DNA of 5,738 nt from CAYOEZ01 sp964402955 (GCA_964402955.1 CAYOEZ010000274.1:1-5738), one strand, 5' to 3'; counted from the first letter of the stretch, positions 1 to 4,916 are shown. Made by a program: numbers and translations. Notes: generated from the sequence alone by a model not told the origin.

Positions 1-96
1 CGCCTATTGTCTTCTCCCGTCAAGACAGCTTACACACAATATGATACACTACCCTAGCCGGCAACTGTTCACCGTTGTTTTGTGATAGACGCTAAC

Positions 97-190
97 GACG
101 TAGTGGCGCTGCTTGCTGCGCCCATCTGCGTTGTCTCAACGGCGCGAGGCTGGCGCAGCAAGCAGCGCCACTACGTCCACACTATAACCC
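97..190. repeat. Foldback (palindromic) intergenic repeat, copy 1
   Basis: Positions 97-122 (GACGTAGTGG...GCTGCGCC) are the exact reverse complement of 152-177: a perfect 26-bp inverted repeat around a 29-nt centre. The centre holds a small nested stem, GTTG (130-133) with CAAC (137-140). The right arm continues to 190: the reverse complement of 152-190 matches 5684-5722 of the second copy at 37 of 39 positions. The left arm stops matching at 97, so this copy seems to have lost or diverged in its outer left end. It lies 48 bp or more beyond the recA stop. It has no T-run on either side, so it is not a standard terminator. It resembles a REP/BIME-type or MITE-like foldback element; no coding capacity is seen. 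Confidence 0.85.
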
Positions 191-192
191 TG

Positions 193-213
193 AAAAGCTT
201 CGCCAGCAGGCGA
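193..213 (-). terminator. Weak candidate terminator of recA
   Basis: On the minus strand, about 25 nt past the recA stop, TCGCC and GGCGA (213-200) form a 5-bp stem with a 4-nt loop. AAGC and then TTTT (196-193) follow. The stem is short and the T-run is separated from it, so this may be only partly effective. The longer foldback repeat just beyond could help stop or protect the transcript. Confidence 0.3.
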
Positions 214-237
214 CTCCGTCCCACTGCTTGCCTGGCG

Positions 238-1299
238 CTACTCGTCGCTTGCACCGGCTGCCCGGGCTGCTCCCGGCTTGTAGCCAATTGCATTGGCCCG
301 AATCTGGTCTTCGATGCTCTGGCGGACCTCCGGGTTCTGAATCAGAAACTCGCGTGCATTCTCACGGCCCTGGCCGAGTCGTTGTTCGGCATATGTCCAG
401 AAGGCGCCGCTCTTTCTGAGGATACCCATATCCAGGCCGACATCGAGCAAGGCGCCTTCCTTGGAAATACCCTTGCCAAACATGATATCGAACTCGGCGG
501 TGCGGAAGGGCGGAGCAACTTTGTTCTTGACAACCTTGACGCGCACACGGTTGCCGATGATGTCGGTGCCTTGTTTGAGCGATTCGACGCGGCGCATGTC
601 CAGACGCACAGAGGCGTAGAACTTGAGGGCGCGCCCGCCAGGCGTAGTTTCTGGATTGCCAAACATGACGCCGATTTTCTCACGGAGCTGGTTGATGAAG
701 ACGACGGCGGTCTTGGAGCGGGCAATGTTGCTCGTGAGTTTGCGCAGTGCCTGTGACATGAGGCGAGCCTGCAGACCCATGTGCACATCACCCATTTCGC
801 CTTCGATTTCGGCGCGGGGAACGAGCGCAGCAACCGAGTCAATGACGATGATGTCGACGGCGCCGCTACGCACCAGTGAATCGCAGATTTCCATCGCCTG
901 CTCGCCGGTGTCCGGCTGGGCGATGTAGAGGTCGTCAGTATTCACGCCGCAGCGATGTGCATATCCGGGATCGAGCACGTGTTCAACGTCGATGTAAGCA
1001 GCCACGCCGCCAAGCCGTTGCGCTTCGGCGATCACGTGTTGCGCCAGTGTGCTCTTGCCGGCCGATTCTGCGCCGTAGATCTCTGTCACGCGTCCGCGCG
1101 GCAGTCCCCCGACGCCTAGTGCCAGATCAAGCGTGATTGCTCCGGTCGGGATGACCTCGATGTTCATGCGGGCCGTGGCCTCGCCCAGCTTCATGATGGC
1201 GCCCTTGCCAAAGGATTTCTCGATGTGTGAGAGCGCGGCATCGAGCGCTCGCTGCTTTTCCTGTTTGTTGTCGGTATACTCAACTATCTTCTCAACCAT
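238..1299 (-). CDS. recA: RecA recombinase
   Basis: RecA is the cytoplasmic DNA-dependent ATPase that forms filaments on single-stranded DNA, pairs homologous strands and triggers LexA self-cleavage in the SOS response. The product is 353 aa, normal for the family. Numbering from the in-frame GTG at 1302, it shows Walker A GAESAGKST (77-85), catalytic Glu in DVEHVLDP (105-112), QPDTGEQ (129-135), Walker B VDIIVIDS (149-156), the L1 region EIEGEMGDVHMG (165-176), the L2 region GNPETTPGGRALKF (215-228) and the signature ALKFYASVR (225-233). The C-terminal tail is short and only weakly acidic. ATG at 1299 is preferred over GTG at 1302 because GAAGGAG lies 7 nt before the ATG but only 4 nt before the GTG. 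Several normally near-invariant residues are changed (see findings). No recX follows. Identification is secure. Confidence 0.97.
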   Translation of the reverse strand: MVEKIVEYTDNKQEKQRALDAALSHIEKSFGKGAIMKLGEATARMNIEVIPTGAITLDLALGVGGLPRGRVTEIYGAESAGKSTLAQHVIAEAQRLGGVAAYIDVEHVLDPGYAHRCGVNTDDLYIAQPDTGEQAMEICDSLVRSGAVDIIVIDSVAALVPRAEIEGEMGDVHMGLQARLMSQALRKLTSNIARSKTAVVFINQLREKIGVMFGNPETTPGGRALKFYASVRLDMRRVESLKQGTDIIGNRVRVKVVKNKVAPPFRTAEFDIMFGKGISKEGALLDVGLDMGILRKSGAFWTYAEQRLGQGRENAREFLIQNPEVRQSIEDQIRANAIGYKPGAARAAGASDE

Positions 1300-1306
1300 C
1301 ACCGTA

Positions 1307-1313
1307 CTCCTTC
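1307..1313 (-). promoter_or_regulatory. Ribosome binding site of recA
   Basis: The minus strand reads GAAGGAG, then 7 nt, then ATG (1299-1297). The overlapping GTG three bases earlier would leave only 4 nt, so this site favours the ATG. Confidence 0.75.
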
Positions 1314-1368
1314 ATCATGAGCTATCGTCTCAGGCGGGCGCCACAGGCAGCGACCACCGACGTCTGCT

Positions 1369-1397
1369 ATTATAGTACATATGTTCTAAGAATGCAA
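1369..1397 (-). promoter_or_regulatory. recA promoter
   Basis: On the minus strand, TTGCAT (1397-1392) is followed by exactly 17 bp and a perfect TATAAT (1374-1369). Transcription would start near 1362, giving a leader of about 60 nt. The -35 matches consensus at 3 of 6 positions; the -10 and spacing are ideal. The LexA-like operator occupies the spacer. Confidence 0.8.
1374..1387 (-). promoter_or_regulatory. LexA (SOS) box-like operator of recA
   Basis: The minus strand reads AGAACATATGTACT. The core GAAC-ATAT-GTAC (1386-1375) differs by one base from the GAAC-N4-GTTC form bound by LexA of Gram-positive bacteria. It sits between -35 and -10 and touches the -10, a typical place for a repressor. 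That recA is the gene controlled strengthens the call. No lexA gene is in the window. Confidence 0.65.
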
Positions 1398-1617
1398 GAG
1401 GGATGGGAGGGAATAGATGGGATTCTTAAGGTTGAGAGGCGCTCATCCACGTCCTTTCTGCGCCCGCTAGTTATCCCCTTGCGTGTGCGGGCAAGGTATG
1501 GTACATTCCTTCACACCAGTTTGATGTGTACGCTTCGCTCTATGCCTGGCGCCGTTTGCAGGCAACCAGGGGGTAGGGTGCGCGGGTGACGGCAGTGACG
1601 GCAGACGGTCAGTGATC
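1398..1617. other. Intergenic stretch without recognised gene
   Basis: Between the recA promoter and the terminator of the upstream gene I find no open frame with a start signal or family resemblance. Small inverted repeats are visible: CCTTGC (1477-1482) with GCAAGG (1491-1496), and TGCCTG (1543-1548) with CAGGCA (1559-1564). There is also a tandem GTGACGGCA pair near 1587-1604. None is strong enough to name. Confidence 0.5.
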
Positions 1618-1663
1618 GCAAATGAAGAAGGACGTCCAGCGCGAACAATGCGCCGGACGTCCT
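1618..1663 (-). terminator. Terminator of the LCP-family gene
   Basis: AGGACGTCC...(1629-1642) pairs with 1650-1663 across a 7-nt loop, giving a 14-bp stem. On the plus strand one position (1638/1654) is an A-C mismatch. In minus-strand RNA it becomes a U-G pair, so the stem is continuous only in the direction of the LCP gene. A pyrimidine-rich TCTTCATTT tail follows (1628-1620). The hairpin begins 28 nt past the LCP stop codon. Confidence 0.75.
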
Positions 1664-1691
1664 GTCGTTTTGCTGGCTACGTGCCTGATCG

Positions 1692-3161
1692 CTACGGCAC
1701 AACTGCGCTTGCTCCCAGGACAACGCGAATATCGACATCAGTGCGTGCGGTCGGCGCCTGGCGCACGTTTTCGGGCCGCACGTTGAACAACTGGGTCAGG
1801 CCGGCCAGTGCGTATGGCTTTGCTGAGTAATAGAGGATGACTGTGTCCGTGTAGTTGTAGATGCCGGCGTCACCGATCTTGGGCACGTTGTAGCCCAGGC
1901 TGTTCAGGTAGACCTGGGCGCGACCCGCCAGGCCTTTGCTCGTCGTGCCATTCAGCACCTCGATGCGTGCTCCCTCGCTCACCAGGAGGCTGCGCGTGCG
2001 CGCGTTCTGGACGGGCGTGGGCTGTACGATCGGCGCAGCCGATTGTACAGCGGCCGGTTGGGCAGTCGGCTGTGCGGCTGAGCCGAACACTTCGTTCACC
2101 ACTGCTTTGATGGCGTCGCGATTGGGAATGAGCACATCGCCACCCTGCGGTGTCACCCAACTGCTTGTCATTTTCTCGTCGATCAAGCGTGCGACAATGT
2201 GGTCGCTATCGATCTGGCTGGCAGTGCGCGCCAGTGAGAGAAGCTCGCTGGCGGAAAGGTCGGTCTTGACCGAGTCGCGCAATTGCGAAATGAGGCTCGG
2301 CACCTTGGGCAGAATATTCAGCTTGAGCGCCTGATCCCGCATGGCCAGGAGGAATTGGAGTTGGCGGCGGGTGCGGCCAAAATCGCTGTCGGCGTGGCGT
2401 GTGCGCACGAATTGTAGCGCCTTCTGGCCATCCATGTGTTGCTGGCCAGCAGGGATGTAGATGCTAATCGTGCCGTAGTTGCCGTCGGGATACTCGTCAT
2501 CGCGAATGGCCTTGTCCACATTGATATTCACCCCGCCCAAAGCATCGACGATTTTCTCGAAGCCCTTGAAATCAATGCGTACGTAGTAGTTGACGGGTAT
2601 GCCCAGGTTATACTGCACAGTCTTCTTGGCCAGCACCGGGCCGCCGCCGGGGTATTTGTAGAAGTCGCCGTAAAAATGGGCCGTGTTGATGCGCTCGTCG
2701 AGAGGCTTGCTCAGGCCAGGGATGGGAACCCACAAGTCGCGCGGAATGGTGAGCATGCCCATGGTTTTGCCGACGGGGTCAATGGTCAGCAGAATCATGG
2801 TGTCGGTACGTGTCGGCTGGCCGGCTTCGGATTCGCGTTGGTCCATGCCCAGCAAGAGAATGGTGAAGCGCTCTTTGGCGGTGGGCGCCGAGGCCGATGG
2901 ATTCGTCGAGGCGCCCGGTTCAGGGTTGACAAGCGGGGCGCTCGACGTATTGTCCGGTAGGACGGGAACAGCGGCTGAAACAGGATTCAGCGGCTGTGCC
3001 AGGCGATCGCTGATAGCGGAAAAGAAGATGTATCCAAAAAGAATGCCTCCCGTAACAAACAGCAGAAATGCCACTGCGAGTGTGATGCGCGCTCCCGGCG
3101 ACAAGTGCGTGCGCACTGGTATTTCTTGCTGCCACGGGGAAGCCTGGCGATCTGTGGACAT
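1692..3161 (-). CDS. LytR-CpsA-Psr family cell-wall phosphotransferase with C-terminal LytR_C domain
   Basis: LCP proteins transfer polyisoprenyl-phosphate-linked glycopolymers onto peptidoglycan at the outer face of the membrane. The product is 489 aa. A cytoplasmic N-terminus of about 25 aa is followed by one membrane helix (about 26-49) and a Pro/Ser/Ala-rich linker to about 97. The LCP domain (about 98-280) has LLLGMDQRE (102-110), RTD (118-120), TIPRDLWV (138-145), DERINTAHF (155-163), DALGGVNI (206-213) and FVRTRHADSDFGRTRRQ (251-267), with the conserved Arg and Asp residues of the active site. A Gln/Pro/Ala linker (about 361-390) leads to a LytR_C domain (about 397-485), including EVLNGT and GLAGRA. 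The ATG at 3161 is chosen over an upstream in-frame GTG (3188) because AGGAGGG immediately precedes it. The gene stands alone with its own promoter and terminator, so its exact polymer substrate cannot be inferred. Confidence 0.92.
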   Translation of the reverse strand: MSTDRQASPWQQEIPVRTHLSPGARITLAVAFLLFVTGGILFGYIFFSAISDRLAQPLNPVSAAVPVLPDNTSSAPLVNPEPGASTNPSASAPTAKERFTILLLGMDQRESEAGQPTRTDTMILLTIDPVGKTMGMLTIPRDLWVPIPGLSKPLDERINTAHFYGDFYKYPGGGPVLAKKTVQYNLGIPVNYYVRIDFKGFEKIVDALGGVNINVDKAIRDDEYPDGNYGTISIYIPAGQQHMDGQKALQFVRTRHADSDFGRTRRQLQFLLAMRDQALKLNILPKVPSLISQLRDSVKTDLSASELLSLARTASQIDSDHIVARLIDEKMTSSWVTPQGGDVLIPNRDAIKAVVNEVFGSAAQPTAQPAAVQSAAPIVQPTPVQNARTRSLLVSEGARIEVLNGTTSKGLAGRAQVYLNSLGYNVPKIGDAGIYNYTDTVILYYSAKPYALAGLTQLFNVRPENVRQAPTARTDVDIRVVLGASAVVP

Positions 3162-3164
3162 GAA

Positions 3165-3171
3165 CCCTCCT
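3165..3171 (-). promoter_or_regulatory. Ribosome binding site of the LCP gene
   Basis: The minus strand reads AGGAGGG, then TTC, then ATG (3161-3159). This nearly ideal site fixes the start at 3161. The GTG at 3188 has no comparable site before it. Confidence 0.8.
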
Positions 3172-3211
3172 GGTGAATTAGCGGCCACATGAACAGAGGC
3201 GGCTGGCGCCT

Positions 3212-3240
3212 ATTATAGCACATGGCGGCCGATTTTTCAT
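3212..3240 (-). promoter_or_regulatory. Promoter of the LCP gene
   Basis: On the minus strand, ATGAAA (3240-3235; 4 of 6 matches to TTGACA) is followed by 17 bp and a perfect TATAAT (3217-3212). The start site would be near 3205, with a leader of about 44 nt. The same bases read TATTAT on the plus strand (3211-3216), so a weak divergent promoter toward the RNA locus is possible, but no good plus-strand -35 is visible. Confidence 0.7.
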
Positions 3241-3250
3241 GGTAGGGTCG

Positions 3251-3370
3251 AAGCCAGGTGGCAGGGCTTCTCCAAAACTCGGGTTGCTCTTGGGTGCAGC
3301 CTTCAGTCTGACGCGCAGACCGGAGCCTACATCCCAGATCACAACCCTGGCTTCTTTGGAAAAGCCCTGC
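3251..3370. repeat. Long imperfect inverted repeat (about 110-nt hairpin)
   Basis: GCAGGGCTTC...(3261-3276) pairs with 3355-3370 at 15 of 16 positions. The one exception, C3270/A3361, becomes a G-U pair in minus-strand RNA. The hairpin continues inward with GGGTTG (3281-3286) to CAACCC (3342-3347), TGGG (3291-3294) to CCCA (3333-3336), and an apical GTCTG/CAGAC (3306-3310, 3316-3320). A second pair, AAGCCAGG (3251-3258) with CCTGGCTT (3346-3353), crosses the main stem, as a pseudoknot or alternative fold would. It could be the terminal repeats of a small foldback element or a leader hairpin; no transposase is present. Confidence 0.65.
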
Positions 3371-3393
3371 GCATATCTCTTCGCATATCTCCG
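3370..3393. repeat. Two tandem 12-nt direct repeats
   Basis: CGCATATCTCTT (3370-3381) is followed directly by CGCATATCTCCG (3382-3393), 10 of 12 identical. It lies between the long inverted repeat and the candidate structured RNA. The function is unknown; it might be a tandem binding site or slippage duplication. Confidence 0.6.
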
Positions 3394-3414
3394 CTCGGGG
3401 TGGTGTGCCCGTCT

Positions 3415-3823
3415 AGAAGAACCGGAGAACCTCGGAGGCGTTAGCAAGGCCAGGCTTGTTCACGCCTATAGACACAGGTAGTCTCGCTTCGGCCTGGGCC
3501 GGAGGAAGAGACTGCCTCTGCGTACAGAGCGTGGCTTGCACCTGGCGGGACAGACGGGCCACGGCGCAAGGGTAAGCCCCGTGCCTTAGTCAGTGCTACT
3601 GCTACCGAACGAGTCTGGAGACCATCGGACAGGAGACCGTGAAACGGAAGTGACCATGTTCTTACCTCCTCTTGTATCCATGTTGCACGGATACGGCGCG
3701 TAAGGGAAAGAACTTCAGCGATGGAGGCCGCCGTCGTGCGAGTGATTTCCTACAGTTGCACCACCCAGGCTGTAGGCCTCCGAGCCGCCGTGGTCCAGAC
3801 CGTCCGATGAACTCCGGTCTTCT
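3415..3823 (+). ncRNA. Candidate large structured noncoding RNA, class not recognised
   Basis: A long-range closing helix pairs 3415-3427 with 3812-3823 (12 pairs, A3420 bulged). After a small internal loop it continues with 3431-3435 to 3804-3809 (5 pairs, U3808 bulged). Inside it follow: AGGCGT/ACGCCT (3436-3441, 3462-3467) capped by CAAG/CTTG; a 10-pair stem 3476-3485/3508-3517; CTCTG/CAGAG (3516-3520, 3525-3529); CGTGGC/GCCACG (3530-3535, 3558-3563); TAG-CAGT/ACTG-CTA (3587-3604); CCGA...TCGG (3605-3628); CCGT/ACGG (3637-3647); CTTAC and TGTATCC hairpin (3661-3704); and GGAGGCC/GGCCTCC (3723-3729, 3775-3781). U-G pairs such as 3479/3514 and 3673/3695 favour the plus strand. A T6 tract lies 42 nt downstream. 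No coding frame fits. I see none of the conserved cores of RNase P RNA or tmRNA. The pairs are read by eye, so some may be wrong. Confidence 0.5.
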
Positions 3824-3832
3824 CACCTATAA

Positions 3833-3870
3833 CGACGTAGGCTCGCCCTCATACGTGACGCGCGTTTTTT
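3833..3870 (+). terminator. Candidate terminator of the structured RNA
   Basis: ACGTA (3835-3839) pairs with TACGT (3852-3856) across 12 nt. With a 2-nt bulge, CG (3833-3834) pairs with CG (3859-3860). CGCG and then six T residues (3865-3870) follow. The stem is modest, but the T6 just before the tup promoter fits an end of plus-strand transcription. Confidence 0.4.
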
Positions 3871-3877
3871 ATGTGTC

Positions 3878-3906
3878 TTGACATCATCTTTCATCTCTGT
3901 TATCAT
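3878..3906 (+). promoter_or_regulatory. tupAB promoter
   Basis: A perfect TTGACA (3878-3883) is followed by exactly 17 bp and TATCAT (3901-3906; 5 of 6 matches). Transcription would start near 3913, leaving a leader of about 30 nt. This is the strongest promoter-like sequence in the window, and it rules out the in-frame ATG at 3871 as the tupA start. Confidence 0.85.
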
Positions 3907-3908
3907 AT

Positions 3909-3927
3909 GTATGCGTACAAAGCATAC
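3909..3927 (+). promoter_or_regulatory. Palindrome at the tup transcription start (candidate operator)
   Basis: GTATGC (3909-3914) and GCATAC (3922-3927) form a perfect 6-bp inverted repeat with a 7-bp centre. It overlaps the expected start site just after the -10 box. This suits a repressor operator, perhaps sensing tungstate or molybdate, or a short leader hairpin upstream of the GGGGAG ribosome binding site. The regulator is not known. Confidence 0.5.
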
Positions 3928-3942
3928 AAAGGGGAGAGTCTG

Positions 3943-4848
3943 ATGTCTATACGTCGTCGCCCGGTTGGTCTTGTCCTTATGCTTCTTGCGGTGTCTCTCG
4001 CGCTGTCGGCCTGTGGCGCAACGCCTGCCGCGACGCCGGCGCCGCGGCCAATCGCTGTTCCGACAGCCAAACCGGCCTCTCTGCGCCTGGCGACGACCAC
4101 CAGCACAGCCGATACCGGCTTGCTCGATGTCCTTCTGCCGCCTTTCGAGAAAGCCAACAACTGCAAGGTGGATGTGGTGGCCGTAGGGACAGGACAGGCG
4201 CTCGAGATTGGCCGCAAGGGCGACGCTGACGTCCTTCTGGTCCATGCACGCGCCAGCGAAGATCAGTTTGTCGCCGATGGTTTTGCTCGCCAGCGCTTCG
4301 ATTTCATGTACAACGACTTCGTCGTGGTTGGTCCCAAGACGGACCCTGCCGGAGCGAAGGGTATGGCGACAGCCAAAGAAGGCTTCAAGGCGATCATGGC
4401 CAAACAGGCGCTCTTTGTTAGCCGCGGCGACAAGTCGGGCACAAATACCAAGGAACTGAGCATTTGGACCAGTCTCACTGTGACGCCTACCAAGGACATG
4501 AAGTGGTACAACTCGATCGGTCAGGGCATGGGCGATACGCTGGTTTTCTCCAACGAGCAGAATGGTTACACGCTGACCGACCGTGGCACCTGGTTGGCCA
4601 TGCAGGCCAAGCTGCCATATCTGATGGTTATCGTCGGCGGCGCCACCCTAAGCGAAAACAAAGACAAAGCCCTGCTCAATCCGTACGGCGTGATGGCCGT
4701 CAATCCCGACAAGTACCCCACCGTCAACTTCGAACTGGCGACGAAATTCGTCAACTGGATGCTCTCGCCTGAGATGCAGACGACGATTGGCAAGTATGGC
4801 GTTGATAAGTTTGGCCAGCCGCTCTTCTACGCCAGCGCCAGCAAGTAG
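3943..4848 (+). CDS. tupA: TupA, tungstate ABC transporter substrate-binding lipoprotein
   Basis: TupA captures tungstate outside the membrane and delivers it to the TupB permease. The product is 301 aa. The signal peptide has three arginines (4-6), a hydrophobic stretch (8-20) and lipobox LSAC with Cys24, so the mature protein is a lipoprotein. An Ala/Pro/Thr linker (25-45) precedes the binding domain. The family signature TTTS is at 51-54 within ATTTSTADTGLLD. It is followed by VGTGQALEIGRKGDADVLLV (81-100), NDFVVVGP (124-131) and SRGDKSGTN (160-168). These separate TupA from ModA and WtpA, although molybdate binding cannot be excluded by eye. ATG 3943 is chosen because GGGGAG lies 6 nt before it and the strong promoter lies just upstream. 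tupB follows after 104 bp. Confidence 0.93.
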   Translation: MSIRRRPVGLVLMLLAVSLALSACGATPAATPAPRPIAVPTAKPASLRLATTTSTADTGLLDVLLPPFEKANNCKVDVVAVGTGQALEIGRKGDADVLLVHARASEDQFVADGFARQRFDFMYNDFVVVGPKTDPAGAKGMATAKEGFKAIMAKQALFVSRGDKSGTNTKELSIWTSLTVTPTKDMKWYNSIGQGMGDTLVFSNEQNGYTLTDRGTWLAMQAKLPYLMVIVGGATLSENKDKALLNPYGVMAVNPDKYPTVNFELATKFVNWMLSPEMQTTIGKYGVDKFGQPLFYASASK

Positions 4849-4885
4849 CTGTTCTTCAGGACTGGCGGCGCTGGCGCCGGTCACC

Positions 4886-4916
4886 ATACGTCGTTCGGTG
4901 GCGGTCGGCGTCGTAT
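4886..4916 (+). other. Hairpin between tupA and tupB
   Basis: ATACG-T-CG (4886-4893) pairs with CG-T-CGTAT (4909-4916), 7 of 8 positions, around a 15-nt loop. No T-run follows, so it is unlikely to be a full terminator. It may protect the tupA message or lower tupB expression relative to the binding protein, as is common in ABC operons. A GC-rich stem, GGCG with CGCC, lies just upstream around 4866-4878. Confidence 0.4.

Noticed and set aside
1..60. TATGAT (40-45) as a plus-strand promoter, and a hairpin at 8-27
   Set aside because: There is no acceptable -35 at the right distance and no gene downstream. The 6-bp hairpin TGTCTT/AAGACA is too weak to name.
82..756. 224-codon plus-strand open frame antisense to recA
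   Set aside because: It overlaps the 3' part of the well-supported recA gene in reverse and starts near the foldback repeat. It has no recognisable domain.
1300..1302. GTG start for recA
   Set aside because: The Shine-Dalgarno spacing (4 nt) is worse than for the next-codon ATG (7 nt).
3186..3188. GTG start for the LCP protein
   Set aside because: It lacks a ribosome binding site, whereas AGGAGGG directly precedes the ATG at 3161.
3178..3447. 89-codon minus-strand open frame across the long hairpin
   Set aside because: It has no start signal, overlaps the LCP promoter and RNA locus, and shows no family resemblance. Its even composition is probably a product of the inverted repeat.
3560..3640. 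Cobalamin riboswitch
   Set aside because: A GGAGACC box and nearby GGGTAAGCC resemble parts of it. The B12 box has several mismatches, the overall fold is not reproduced, and the downstream genes are not cobalamin-related.
3430..3656. HEARO/IscB ωRNA without its nuclease gene
   Set aside because: The length and the ATG-like end at 3656 (GGAAGTGACC then ATG) were suggestive. No IscB reading frame follows, and the closing helix to 3804-3823 encloses more than an ωRNA would. I cannot confirm any conserved motif.
3782..3814. Group II intron domain V
   Set aside because: GAG...CTC at about 33 nt spacing looked like it, but the catalytic triad, bulge and tetraloop pattern are missing, and no domain VI or reverse transcriptase is seen.
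3415..3823. Assignment to RNase P RNA or tmRNA
   Set aside because: The size and closing helix suggested them. However, the conserved RNase P core (GGAAAGTCC, CGGCTTA) and the tmRNA acceptor/CCA and tag frame are absent on both strands.
3830..3840. TAACGACGTAG shared with 93-103 at the foldback repeat edge
   Set aside because: It is an 11-base match only, with no palindrome arm beyond it. It is probably chance.
3656..3870. Moco/Tuco (molybdenum or tungsten cofactor) riboswitch for tupA
   Set aside because: The location is attractive, but a strong promoter lies between this region and tupA, and I could not match the known consensus with confidence. A covariance scan would settle it.
3871..3942. 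Upstream in-frame ATG extending TupA by 24 residues
   Set aside because: The extension runs through the tup promoter and operator. ATG 3943 has a good ribosome binding site and gives a proper lipoprotein signal peptide.
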